Assembly: GCA_001917815.1 (NCBI GenBank)
Contig: MNES01000017.1
Coordinates: forward strand, 41,288 to 105,287
DNA length: 64,000 bases
DNA from: Chloroflexi bacterium 13_1_40CM_65_17
Lineage (GTDB): Bacteria > Chloroflexota > Dormibacteria > Dormibacterales > Dormibacteraceae
Direction: 5' to 3'
In this document: positions 41,950 to 52,372 of the stretch, piece after piece
How positions within the stretch are numbered: position 1 is the first letter of the stretch
How the letters are laid out: each line of letters starts with the position of its first letter
Translations under genes and position numbers: made by a program
Notes under the pieces: model-generated
Seen by the model: only the letters and a program-made list of their open reading frames with translations
Database searches by the model: none
What the model was told of the DNA's origin: nothing

Positions 41950-43284
41950 TTACCCGCGCTCGAAGAGCCGAGCACGTTCGTAATCCGTGACCACCTTGTC
42001 GTATAGCGCCTGCTCCGTCCGCGCGTAGTTCAGGTAGTGGTCGATCACGTCGTCGCCGAATGCCTGCCGCGCCATCTTTCCGCGCTCGAGCTCGCTGATC
42101 GCGTCACGCATCGCGTGAGGAAAACGCTGCACGTCGGATTCGTACGCGTTGCCCTTGAACTCGGGAGGCAGCTCCAGCTTCTTCTCGATCCCATGCAAGC
42201 CCGCCGCCAGCAGCGCCGCGAAGCATAGGTACGGGTTTACGTCCGCCCCGGGTATTCGCGATTCGGTGCGCAGGTGCTGTCCGTGGCCGACGATGCGGAA
42301 TCCGCAGGTGCGGTTGTCGTGGCCCCACGCGAGAGTCGTGGGCGCCCAGCTTCCCGCCGCGTATCGCTTGTACGAGTTGATGGTCGGCGCGAGAAAGATC
42401 GCCAGCTCGGCGGCATGCGCGATGTGACCGGCCAGGTACTGGCGAAAAATATCCGACTCGCCGTCGAAAACGTTGCGCTTGTCCTTCCACAGGCTCGAGT
42501 GGACGTGGCAGGAGCTGCCGATCCACCGATGGTCGGGCTTTGCCATGAAGGTCACTGCGCAGCCGTGCTGGTGCGCCATCTCCTTGACGCCGTTCTTGTA
42601 GATGACGTGGTTGTCAGCCATCGTCAGCGCGTCCGAGAACCGGAAGTTGATCTCCTGCTGCCCTGGCCACGCCTCGCCCTTCGAGCTCTCGACCTGGATG
42701 CCGGCGCCCTTCATCCCCTTGCGGACCGCGCGAATGAACGGCTCGTCATAGGTGGTGGCGAGGATGTGGTAATCGAGGATGTACGGAACCGAGGGGGTCA
42801 GGTCGATGAAGTGCTTGGCGTGGGCCTCGGCAAAGGTCTCCTTCAGCAGGTAGAACTCGAGCTCTGAGCCGAACATCGGCTCGAAGCCGAGCTTGCGGGC
42901 GCGCTCGATCTGCGCGCGCAGGACCTGCCGCGGCGACGGCCGCACGGGCTTGCCGTCGTGCCACGCCACGTCGCAGAGGACGAGCGCGGTCGCCTCGAGC
43001 CACGGGATCGCGCGCAGGGTTGCGAAGTCCGGCACCAGGTCGAAGTCCCCGTAGCCCTGCTCCCAGTTCGCCATCTGGTAGCCCGGCACCGGGTCCATCT
43101 CCATGTCCAGCGCGAGCAGATAGTTGCAGCCCTCGGTGGATTCGCCCTCGTATGACGTCTCGACGAAGTACTCGGCATCCACGCGCTTGCCCATGAGCCG
43201 GCCCTGCATGTCGGTGAACGCGACGACGACGGTGTCGATCTCCCCGCGCTTGACCGCGGTCGCGAGCTGGTCTTTGGTCAGCAC
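41950..43284 (-). CDS. Glutamine synthetase family ligase (GlnA3/PuuA-like gamma-glutamyl-amine ligase)
   Basis: 444 aa from GTG 43284. GS domains: VVVAFTDMQGRLMGKRV N-terminal beta-grasp and the catalytic domain with PMFGSELEFYLLKE (metal-binding Glu), VESSKGEAWPGQQEINFRFSD, AVTFMAKPDHRWIGSSCHVH, and TINSYKRYAAGSWAPTT. It lacks the adenylylation-type C-terminus of GlnA and resembles GS-like enzymes that ligate glutamate to polyamines or aminoalcohols. The adjacent class I gamma-glutamyl hydrolase and APC permease fit an amine utilisation operon. Confidence 0.9.
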   Translation of the reverse strand: MLTKDQLATAVKRGEIDTVVVAFTDMQGRLMGKRVDAEYFVETSYEGESTEGCNYLLALDMEMDPVPGYQMANWEQGYGDFDLVPDFATLRAIPWLEATALVLCDVAWHDGKPVRPSPRQVLRAQIERARKLGFEPMFGSELEFYLLKETFAEAHAKHFIDLTPSVPYILDYHILATTYDEPFIRAVRKGMKGAGIQVESSKGEAWPGQQEINFRFSDALTMADNHVIYKNGVKEMAHQHGCAVTFMAKPDHRWIGSSCHVHSSLWKDKRNVFDGESDIFRQYLAGHIAHAAELAIFLAPTINSYKRYAAGSWAPTTLAWGHDNRTCGFRIVGHGQHLRTESRIPGADVNPYLCFAALLAAGLHGIEKKLELPPEFKGNAYESDVQRFPHAMRDAISELERGKMARQAFGDDVIDHYLNYARTEQALYDKVVTDYERARLFERG

Positions 43285-43287
43285 GAT

Positions 43288-43980
43288 CTACTGCTTCGGG
43301 CTGTGGCTTCGCGCCCGAGCGACGAAGCGCTCGAAGAGCCTGCGCGCCCACGGAAGGTCCGTGGTCAGCTCCTCTGGGTGGCATTGCACGGCGACGATGA
43401 GGCCGTCGTCCGACTCCACGCCTTCCACGGTGCCGTCTTCGCCGTGCGCAGTTTGCTGGAGGCCAGGCGCGAGCGTGCGGACCGCCTGGTGGTGAAGGCT
43501 GTTGACGCGGATCTTGTGCTCGCCGGCGGCCCTTCCGAGCTCCGAGTCCGGGTCGACCTCGATGGTGTGGGCGAGGTGGCTGCGCCCAAGCTGGCGCACC
43601 TCGTGGCCCTCGAGATGCTGAACCAGCGAGCCGCCCATCGCGACGTTGATCACCTGCTGGCCGCGGCAGATGCCGAGGACAGGCAGCTCCCTTTCGCGCG
43701 CCTGGCGGAACATCGACAGCTCGGTTTGGTCGAGCTCGGGGTCGGTCTCCCCGACCTTCTCGTCCCTCCGCTCTCCATAAAAGGATGGATCGACATCCCA
43801 CCCTCCCGGCAGCAAGAGCCCGTCGACTTCCGGGAGCGCTTTGGTTCCCGGGACCAGGTCCACCGGCTCCGCGCCGGCAGCCTCCACCGCCCGGCGGTAG
43901 GGCGCGAAGTATTCCAGGCCCCGCCGAGGGTGAACGGTGATCCCGATCCTCGGGCGCAGGTTAGGCGCCGACCGCCTCAA
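43288..43980 (-). CDS. Gamma-glutamyl-GABA hydrolase-like class I glutamine amidotransferase (PuuD type)
   Basis: About 230 aa. PRIGITVHPRRGLEYFAPYRRAVEAAG opens the PuuD/peptidase C26 fold; catalytic Cys is in LPVLGICRGQQVINVAMGG, and the His/Glu pair in VAVQCHPEEL. The PuuD family hydrolyses gamma-glutamyl-GABA or gamma-glutamyl amines. Start choice: TTG 43980 (20 bp inside the permease 3' end) or CTG 43959 just after the permease stop; no ATG or GTG is available. It is followed 3 bp later by the GS-like ligase. Confidence 0.88.
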   Translation of the reverse strand: MRRSAPNLRPRIGITVHPRRGLEYFAPYRRAVEAAGAEPVDLVPGTKALPEVDGLLLPGGWDVDPSFYGERRDEKVGETDPELDQTELSMFRQARERELPVLGICRGQQVINVAMGGSLVQHLEGHEVRQLGRSHLAHTIEVDPDSELGRAAGEHKIRVNSLHHQAVRTLAPGLQQTAHGEDGTVEGVESDDGLIVAVQCHPEELTTDLPWARRLFERFVARARSHSPKQ

Positions 43981-45487
43981 GCTCGGCCTCGATCTTCGCG
44001 AGCTCTTCCGCCGACCCTTGCACTTTCGGCCCCTTGAACCAGTTCTTGGCGGAAAGGAACCAATAGCCCCCGGAGTAGAGCAACACAACTCCGACCGCGA
44101 CGATCGAATAGTTGAAAGTCGTCGTTGTGTTCCCGGGAGCGACCTGCGGAAGGATGAACAAGATGGAGATGAATCCGATCCAGATCACAGCGATCCAGCC
44201 GATCACGTAGCTCCACCGTCCGAGGTGCCAGGGTCCTCGCTGGAATTTTTCGCCGGCCAGAAGCCGCAGCAGGATGGGCAAGCCATACGCGATGTAGAGA
44301 CCGATCACGGCGATCGAGGTCACCGCTGCGTAGGCGACCGGGCTCCAGAGGTAAGGCAGGCCAAGGATGAAGGCGCCGACCGCGGCGAACCAGATCGAGT
44401 TGGTCGGGGTTCGTGTGCGCGGGTTGATCTTGTGCCAGAACTCCGATCCGGGCACCGCCCCGTCGCGCGAGAACGCGTAGATCATGCGCGAGTTGGCGGT
44501 GACGGACGACATGCCGCAATAGAACTGGGCGACGACAACGATGAAAAGCAGGAACGTCCCAAGGTTCTTGCCCACGGCGTCGACGAAGATCTGAGCCGGC
44601 GGCACCACCGCGGTAACTTCGGCGGTGTAATCCTGGATCGCGGAGGTGACGCCGATCAGCAGCAGCCAGCCCGCGAACAGCGAGATCACGATCGACCACA
44701 CGATCCCTCTTGGACCGGCAACGGCGGCGTTGTTGGTCTCCTCGGTCATATGCGCAGAGGCGTCGTAGCCCGTGAACGTGTACTGCGCGAGCAGCAGACC
44801 GACGAGGAACACATAGATCGAGGCCCCGGCGAAGCTGAATCCGGTGTTGTTCACGAAACCCGTGAATACGAACGAAAGTGACTGATGCTTGGAGGGAATG
44901 AAGAAGAGCGCGCCGACAATGATCACGACACCGATCAGGTGCCACCAGACCGAGATGTCGTTGAGGATCGCCACGAGCCGGATGCCGAAGGTGTTGAGCA
45001 GGCCGTGCGCGAAGAGGATGACCGCGTAGACGGCGATGATGTGAGGAGGATCCAGCGTGTAGTTGAAGAGCTGGTTGAAGAGAGCGGACATGAAGAACGC
45101 GCCGCCGAAGTCGATGCCCGCGGTGACGGCCACCTGGCCCAGGAGGTTGAACCAGCCTGTGAACCAGCTCCATGCGGCCGAGTTCTTGCCGCCCAGCTTG
45201 GCCGCCCAGTAGTAGAGGCCGCCGGCCGTCGGATAGCTGGAGCACACCTCGGCCATCGCGAGACCGACCAGTGTGACCATGATGCCGACGAGCGGCCAGC
45301 CGATGTTCATGACGACCGGGCCGCCGGTGTTCATTCCGTAGGCGTAGAGGGTGAGACAGCCCGAAAGGATCGAGATGATGGTGAACGAGACCGCGAAGTT
45401 GGAGAACGTCGACATCCGGCGCCGAAGCTCCTGCGCATAGCCCATGCGGTGGAGGTTTTCTACGTCACTGTGGGCCGATACGCTCAT
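43961..45487 (-). CDS. APC family amino acid/polyamine permease
   Basis: 508 aa, 12 or more TM segments, ATG 45487 with GGAGG just upstream. FAVSFTIISILSGCLTLYAYG and AEVCSSYPTAGGLYYWAAKLGG are typical of the amino acid/choline transporter (ACT) or GABA permease branch; TFTGYDASAHMTEET and NSRMIYAFSRDGAVPGS follow. It is the first gene of a four-gene operon with gamma-glutamyl hydrolase, GS-like ligase and SDR, making GABA, choline or a polyamine a plausible substrate. A TTGACA promoter lies 65-93 bp upstream, with RpiR divergent. Confidence 0.93.
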   Translation of the reverse strand: MSVSAHSDVENLHRMGYAQELRRRMSTFSNFAVSFTIISILSGCLTLYAYGMNTGGPVVMNIGWPLVGIMVTLVGLAMAEVCSSYPTAGGLYYWAAKLGGKNSAAWSWFTGWFNLLGQVAVTAGIDFGGAFFMSALFNQLFNYTLDPPHIIAVYAVILFAHGLLNTFGIRLVAILNDISVWWHLIGVVIIVGALFFIPSKHQSLSFVFTGFVNNTGFSFAGASIYVFLVGLLLAQYTFTGYDASAHMTEETNNAAVAGPRGIVWSIVISLFAGWLLLIGVTSAIQDYTAEVTAVVPPAQIFVDAVGKNLGTFLLFIVVVAQFYCGMSSVTANSRMIYAFSRDGAVPGSEFWHKINPRTRTPTNSIWFAAVGAFILGLPYLWSPVAYAAVTSIAVIGLYIAYGLPILLRLLAGEKFQRGPWHLGRWSYVIGWIAVIWIGFISILFILPQVAPGNTTTTFNYSIVAVGVVLLYSGGYWFLSAKNWFKGPKVQGSAEELAKIEAELEAVGA

Positions 45488-45551
45488 GCATCAATCCTCC
45501 CTGCCGCGCCGGAAACGACGCGCTTTCGCCCTCCCCTCGAGGCTTGCGGCG

Positions 45552-45580
45552 AAGCTAACAGCGGATAGGATTCTTGTCAA
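45552..45580 (-). promoter_or_regulatory. Sigma-70-like promoter for the APC operon
   Basis: Minus strand TTGACA (45580-45575), 17-bp spacer, TAGCTT (45557-45552), about 65 bp before the APC ATG. It lies between APC and the RpiR GTG at 45603, so the regulator could bind here. Confidence 0.55.
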
Positions 45581-45602
45581 GGATGTCTCTCCTGAGGCAA
45601 AA

Positions 45603-46505
45603 GTGGATCGGGATGTAACAAACGTCACGACAGGCGACTCACGGGTCGGCGAGCTGGTCCGGCACCGGCTGGCAAGCCTCAGCCCGGCCGAACGGAAGCT
45701 GGCAAGGGTCTTGCTGGCCTCCTATCCGATCGCCGGCCTGGAAAGCGTCGCCCGGTTCGCCGAACGGGCCGGCGTCAGCCCGCCGACGGTGACCCGGTTC
45801 ATCACCAAGCTCGGCTTCCGAGGCTACCCGGAGTTCCAGGAGGTGCTCCGGCATGAGGTGCAGGCGCGGTTGTCGTCGCCGCTGACGCGCTACCGCGACG
45901 AGAAGCCCGCGCGCGGCGCGGGTTCGTTGCTGACCGACTCACTCGACGTCTCGCGCCGCAACCTGCAGGCGACAGTCGAACAGCTTTCACATCACGACTT
46001 CGAGGAAGCCGTCGGCTTGCTGGTCGATGTCCGGCGGCATGTGCTGGTGCTCGGCGGCCGGGTCAGCGCGCAGCTCGCCCGTTACCTCGCCGGCCAGCTT
46101 CACCTGCTGCGACCCGGCGTCACGCTGGTCGAAGCCGAGCGCAGCGGCCCGGCCCAGCAGCTCATCGACCTGCGCAAGGGCGATGTGTTCGTCGTGTTCG
46201 ATTACCGCCGCTACCAGGCCGACACGATCGAGAGCGCACGCATCGCTTCGACCCAGGGCTCAAACGTTGTGCTGTTCACCGACCCCTGGCTGTCGCCCGC
46301 TTCAGCGTTCGCGAGGCAGGTGCTCGTGACCAGTGTCGAGACAGTGGGCCCGTTCGATTCGCTGGTGGGCGCCACGGCAGTGGTCGAGGCGATGATCGCC
46401 GCCGTGCTCAACGGTTTGGGGCCGCGAGCCCAGGCGCGTATGCAGAGCCTCGAGCGCCTGCGCGCACGCGATGTGATCGGCGAGATCGACGAACCCAGCG
46501 GCTAA
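45603..46505 (+). CDS. RpiR/MurR family transcriptional regulator (HTH plus SIS domain)
   Basis: 300 aa from GTG 45603 (GAGG 5-8 bp upstream). N-terminal HTH_6: RLASLSPAERKLARVLLASYP, RAGVSPPTVTRFITKLGFRGYPEFQ. C-terminal SIS domain: VLVLGGRVSAQLARYLAG and GDVFVVFDYRRYQADTIESA. RpiR regulators usually sense sugar phosphates via SIS; here it is divergent from an amine/amino acid operon, so the effector may differ. Convergent overlap of 4 bp with the ECF sigma gene. The upstream open frame to 45444 overlaps the permease and is rejected. Confidence 0.92.
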   Translation: MDRDVTNVTTGDSRVGELVRHRLASLSPAERKLARVLLASYPIAGLESVARFAERAGVSPPTVTRFITKLGFRGYPEFQEVLRHEVQARLSSPLTRYRDEKPARGAGSLLTDSLDVSRRNLQATVEQLSHHDFEEAVGLLVDVRRHVLVLGGRVSAQLARYLAGQLHLLRPGVTLVEAERSGPAQQLIDLRKGDVFVVFDYRRYQADTIESARIASTQGSNVVLFTDPWLSPASAFARQVLVTSVETVGPFDSLVGATAVVEAMIAAVLNGLGPRAQARMQSLERLRARDVIGEIDEPSG

Positions 46506-47017
46506 CCAAGCGGAAGCGGCTGCCCCACGCGCGCCGCTGCATGCAGGGCTCTCAGCTGCATCACCTTTATGGCGCCGATCGTCTTGCCCATTTCGCACGC
46601 CGTTTCACGCAGCGAATAGCCGCGAAGGAACCGCAGCTCGAGCACCCGCCTCTGGTTGGCGGGCAGGGCATTCAGCATGCGGTCCACGCACGCGACGGCG
46701 TTCGACGGCGCGGTCAGCTCATCTCCGCGACCGTCGATCCAGACCTCGTCGGCGAGCTCGGCCTCCGGTACGAGCGCGCGGTGTGACCAGAACGACGCCA
46801 TCACCGAGCGCGCAGTCGCATAGAGGTACGCGCGCACCGCGATCCCTGGGTATTCGTCACGCAAACGCGGCAGCGCTTTCAGCGCGACCTGCTGGGTTAG
46901 GTCCTCAGCGTCGGCGCGATTCCCAACCCGGGAGAAGATGAAGGAGAAGACGTGCTCGAACTCGCGCAGCGCAATCTCGGTGGCTCGCTCCGCAGATCTC
47001 TCGGCAGCGAGATACAT
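46502..47017 (-). CDS. ECF-type RNA polymerase sigma factor
   Basis: 171 aa from ATG 47017. Region 2: ALREFEHVFSFIFSRVGNRADAEDLTQQVALKALPRL; region 4: NALPANQRRVLELRFLRGYSLRETACEMGKTIGAIKVMQLRALHA. No anti-sigma factor gene is next to it. The ATG lacks a visible Shine-Dalgarno and lies inside the left arm of a 10-bp inverted repeat; an upstream in-frame extension to 47182 overlaps the divergent MarR gene and is unlikely to be coding. It may control stress genes or itself. Confidence 0.9.
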   Translation of the reverse strand: MYLAAERSAERATEIALREFEHVFSFIFSRVGNRADAEDLTQQVALKALPRLRDEYPGIAVRAYLYATARSVMASFWSHRALVPEAELADEVWIDGRGDELTAPSNAVACVDRMLNALPANQRRVLELRFLRGYSLRETACEMGKTIGAIKVMQLRALHAAARVGQPLPLG

Positions 47018-47038
47018 GGAAGCGAGAATCTCGCTGCC
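47003..47038. promoter_or_regulatory. Nested inverted repeats between ECF sigma and MarR genes
   Basis: Outer arms GGCAGCGAGA (47003-47012) and TCTCGCTGCC (47029-47038) match over 10 bp. An inner 15-bp palindrome (AGCGAGA-A-TCTCGCT, 47021-47035) shares the right arm, so AGCGAGA occurs twice directly and once inverted. It lies 31 bp before the MarR GTG and covers the ECF start, a likely operator or attenuating structure. Confidence 0.5.
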
Positions 47039-47068
47039 GTGAAAGCTATTCCGTATGCTTGAGTCCCA

Positions 47069-47581
47069 GTGGCTCAGAAAGATTGGACCGATGCGCTCCT
47101 TGATCGCTTTGGCGGCGTTCGCCCCCGCCGGGAGATGGAGCCGTTCGAGGTGACCGCGCGCCTCTCGCGGATCGCACTCCACATCGCCCGCAGCCAGGAG
47201 GAGGCGTTCGGCCGGTACGGGCTCAACCGCGGCGAGGTCGGGGTGCTCGCCGCTCTTCGGTTTGCCGGACCGAAGCAGCAGCTCTCGCCGACGAGCCTCT
47301 TCAAGGGGCTGATGCTTTCGTCGGCGGGGATCACCAGCCGGCTCGACCGTCTAGAGCGGCGCGGTTACGTCAAGCGCAGCCGCCACCCGAGCGACCGCCG
47401 CAGTGTGCTCGTCGAGCTCACGGATGCCGGCCGCCAGGTGCTCGAGGATGCAGTGGGCGCCGATATCACCCGCGAGCGCGAGCTGGTGGCCGGTCTGAAT
47501 GCGGCCGAGCGCCGCTCTCTGACCGCCCTGCTCAAGAAGATGCTGGCGAGCCTGGAGCCGATCAGCCTCGACGACACCTAA
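47069..47581 (+). CDS. MarR family transcriptional regulator
   Basis: 170 aa from GTG 47069. Winged helix: SLFKGLMLSSAGITSRLDRLERRGYVKRSRHPSDRRSVLVELTDAG (recognition helix and D-x-R wing). The extended N-terminus (VTARLSRIALHIARSQEEAFGRYGLNRGEVGVLAAL) forms the dimer interface. Usually represses its own or neighbouring genes and responds to phenolic or oxidative signals. Divergent from the ECF sigma gene with an inverted repeat between them, and convergent with the XdhC-YHS gene. Confidence 0.92.
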   Translation: MAQKDWTDALLDRFGGVRPRREMEPFEVTARLSRIALHIARSQEEAFGRYGLNRGEVGVLAALRFAGPKQQLSPTSLFKGLMLSSAGITSRLDRLERRGYVKRSRHPSDRRSVLVELTDAGRQVLEDAVGADITRERELVAGLNAAERRSLTALLKKMLASLEPISLDDT

Positions 47582-48512
47582 ATCGAGTCGGGTCAGGCCT
47601 CGATCGTTCTCAGGTAACGCTCCGGCTCTTGCTCGAAGGCAGCCTGGCATCCAGCAGAGCAAAACCAGTACGTTCGTCCGTCACGCACGGCCTTGTGCGC
47701 TGCGGTGAGAGGGTCGACCGTCATGCCGCAGACCTGGTCGGTCACGAACATGACTGCCGGCTGTTCCACCGCGGACACGGGACCGCGCGTCCGGCGGTTG
47801 GCGATCACCTCCGCCAGCGCCAGCACCGCGATCTCCTCCTGGCTCACACCGCGGATGCCGCCCGCCGGGCTGCGCAAGCGCGAGACCGTCGCCTCGCCGA
47901 GCCCCCGCTCGTGCAGCGCCTTGCGCACCGCGGTCGCTCGCCGGGTGCTGGCGATGAGGCTTACATCCAGGTCGGGATGGCTGAGCGCCGCCTCCAGCGC
48001 CTCCTCGTCGTAGTGACCCATCGTTGCGACCACGGCGTAACCCTCTCCGGGCGGTATTTCGAGAGATTCGAGCTCGGCCTGGCCGACCGTTCGGGTTCGG
48101 ACCCCGGCCAGGTCCGCGAGCCGAGCCAGGGTGACTGCAGCCGGGCTGTCCCCGAACACGAGGAGCAGCGGCTTGGGAAGGCGGGGTTCGATGAAGATGT
48201 CGAGTGAACCGCCACTTGGACAGGTGGTCGCGATCATCAGCTCGCCCCGCTTTCGGGATTGCTTGACCTCGTCGCCGCCGACGATATGAATGAGCTGGGG
48301 CGTTCCCTCGGCCAGCGCGCGCAACGCTTCCCGCCGCACGACCGGCTCTGAGCAGCTGCCACCTATCCAACCCCTGAGGCGGCCGTCGGCTGTGATGACC
48401 GCCTTATCGCCGGGACGGGCCGAGGTCGGCGCCTCACAGCGCACTACAGTCGCCAACGCGCACGGCGTGCCGTTCGCCGCGAACTCCCGAAGCAGCTCCA
48501 GAACGTCGTCGG

Positions 48513-50863
<2,351 letters not shown>

Positions 50864-50867
<4 letters not shown>

Positions 50868-51376
50868 TCGCCGCCTCCCGCCGCCACTGCGGCAGGCGAT
50901 GGCGCACTGGCGGCCGCCTGCTTCACGTTGGCCGCGTGCTGGATCGCCTTGACGATGTTCATGTAGCCGGTGCAGCGGCAGATGTTGCCGCTGATCGCCC
51001 AGCGGATCTGCTCCTCGGTCGGATCGGGGTTTTGCTCCAGCAGCGCCGTGCCCACGAGCATCATGCCCGGGGTGCAGAACCCGCACTGCAGGCCGTGTTC
51101 CTCATGGAAGCCGACCTGGACCGGCGACAGCGCGCCGCCTTGAGCCAGCCCCTCCACGGTTGTGATATCGCGGCCGTCGACCTGAACCGCGAGCAGCGTG
51201 CACGACTTGACCGGCTCCCCGTCGAGAAGCACTGTGCAGGCGCCGCAGCTCGTCGTGTCGCAGCCGATGTGCGTGCCGGTGAGGGCGAGGTTGGTCCGCA
51301 GGAAATCGGCCAGGAGGACGCGTGGCTCCACGTCGCCGGTTCGCTCGCCGCCATTGACCCGCATAGTCACTTTCAT
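50864..51376 (-). CDS. coxS: Aerobic CO dehydrogenase small (2Fe-2S) subunit
   Basis: 170 aa. N-terminal plant-type cluster Cys39, 44, 47, 59 (IGCDTTSCGACTVLLDG, then SCTLL) and C-terminal cluster Cys98, 101, 133, 135 (LQCGFCTPGMM and NICRCTGYMN). It relays electrons from the Mo site of CoxL to the FAD of CoxM. A C-terminal Ala/Pro/Gly-rich tail (about 20 aa) is longer than usual. Both ends overlap neighbours by ATGA junctions, fixing the order M-S-L typical of form I. Confidence 0.96.
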
Positions 51377-52248
51377 GTCCTCTTCTCCTGAGCCCGACCG
51401 AGTGCTGTATGCAGGCCGCGCTGGACGAAAACTCGAACGACGTCTTTCTTATATGCAGCGCTGCCACGGATGTCGTCCTTGGGGTCCGCCGCACTGGCGG
51501 CGAGCCGCGCCGCCTCGCGGATCGTCTCGTCGGTGAGCTCCTGTCCCGCGAGCGCTTTCTCGGCCTCGGTGGCTTTGATGTTGGTGGGCCCGACCGAAGT
51601 CAGCCCAATTCCGGCTCGCGTGACCTTCCGTCCGTTCATCTCGACCTGCACCGCGACTGCGACCGTGGCAAAGTCTCCGACCTTGCGCTCGAGCTTGTTG
51701 TAAGCGCCGCCGGCTTGCCCGGGGGGAATTGGAATCCGGATCTCGGTCACGATCTCGTTCGGTTTCAGCGCGGTGGTGAACGGGTCTTTGAAGAATTCGG
51801 CCGCCGCTATGACACGCTCGCCCGCCTTCGACTTCGCCACCAGCTCGGCGTTCAGCGCGAGCATCACCGCGCCCCAGTCGCCCGCAGGGTCGGCATGGCA
51901 CACGGACCCCACCAACGTTCCCCGGTTCCGCACCAGCGGATCCGCGATCCAGTGCGCGGCTTCGGCCATGATCGGTGCGTTATCGGCCAGCGTCCGGTCC
52001 CGCTCGACGTCGACATGGCGCACGAGCGCGCCGATGATCAGGCGGCCGTCATGCCGGCTGACTACGTTCAGCTTCGGCAGGCGTCCGATGTCGAGTACGA
52101 GAGCCGGCTGCGCAAACCTGAGCTTGAGAAGTGGGATCAAGCTCTGGCCGCCGGCCATGACCTTGGCGTCGTCGCCTCTCTCCGCGAGGATGTCAAGCGC
52201 TTCGCCGAGTGTCGTGGGGGCGAGATAGTCGAATGCGGCTGGAAACAT
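51373..52248 (-). CDS. coxM: Aerobic CO dehydrogenase medium (FAD) subunit
   Basis: 291 aa from ATG 52248 with GGGAGG upstream. FAD-binding: FDYLAPTTLGEALDILAE, DDAKVMAGGQSLIPLLKLRFA (FAD pyrophosphate loop A-G-G-Q-S), TLVGSVCHADPAGDWGAVM (second loop), and RAGIGLTSVGPTNIKA at the C-terminus. It receives electrons from CoxS and reduces the quinone-side acceptor. First gene of coxMSL-xdhC, 60 bp downstream of a TTGACA promoter. Confidence 0.95.
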   Translation of the reverse strand: MFPAAFDYLAPTTLGEALDILAERGDDAKVMAGGQSLIPLLKLRFAQPALVLDIGRLPKLNVVSRHDGRLIIGALVRHVDVERDRTLADNAPIMAEAAHWIADPLVRNRGTLVGSVCHADPAGDWGAVMLALNAELVAKSKAGERVIAAAEFFKDPFTTALKPNEIVTEIRIPIPPGQAGGAYNKLERKVGDFATVAVAVQVEMNGRKVTRAGIGLTSVGPTNIKATEAEKALAGQELTDETIREAARLAASAADPKDDIRGSAAYKKDVVRVFVQRGLHTALGRAQEKRT

Positions 52249-52307
52249 CGCCTGCCCTCCCAGAAAACCCCACATGGCCGCGTGTGCGGTCGTGCGTCTT
52301 GAGGCGG

Positions 52308-52336
52308 ATATAAGCACCGGGTGGTTGCGTTGTCAA
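52308..52336 (-). promoter_or_regulatory. Promoter for the coxMSL operon
   Basis: Minus strand TTGACA (52336-52331), 17-bp spacer, TTATAT (52313-52308; TATATC if shifted by one base). Both elements are near consensus, about 60 bp before the coxM ATG, leaving a leader of about 50 nt. Among the best promoter matches seen in this window. Confidence 0.6.
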
Positions 52337-52372
52337 ACACTCGGCATGCGGAGAGGTAGGATCACTCAAAAC

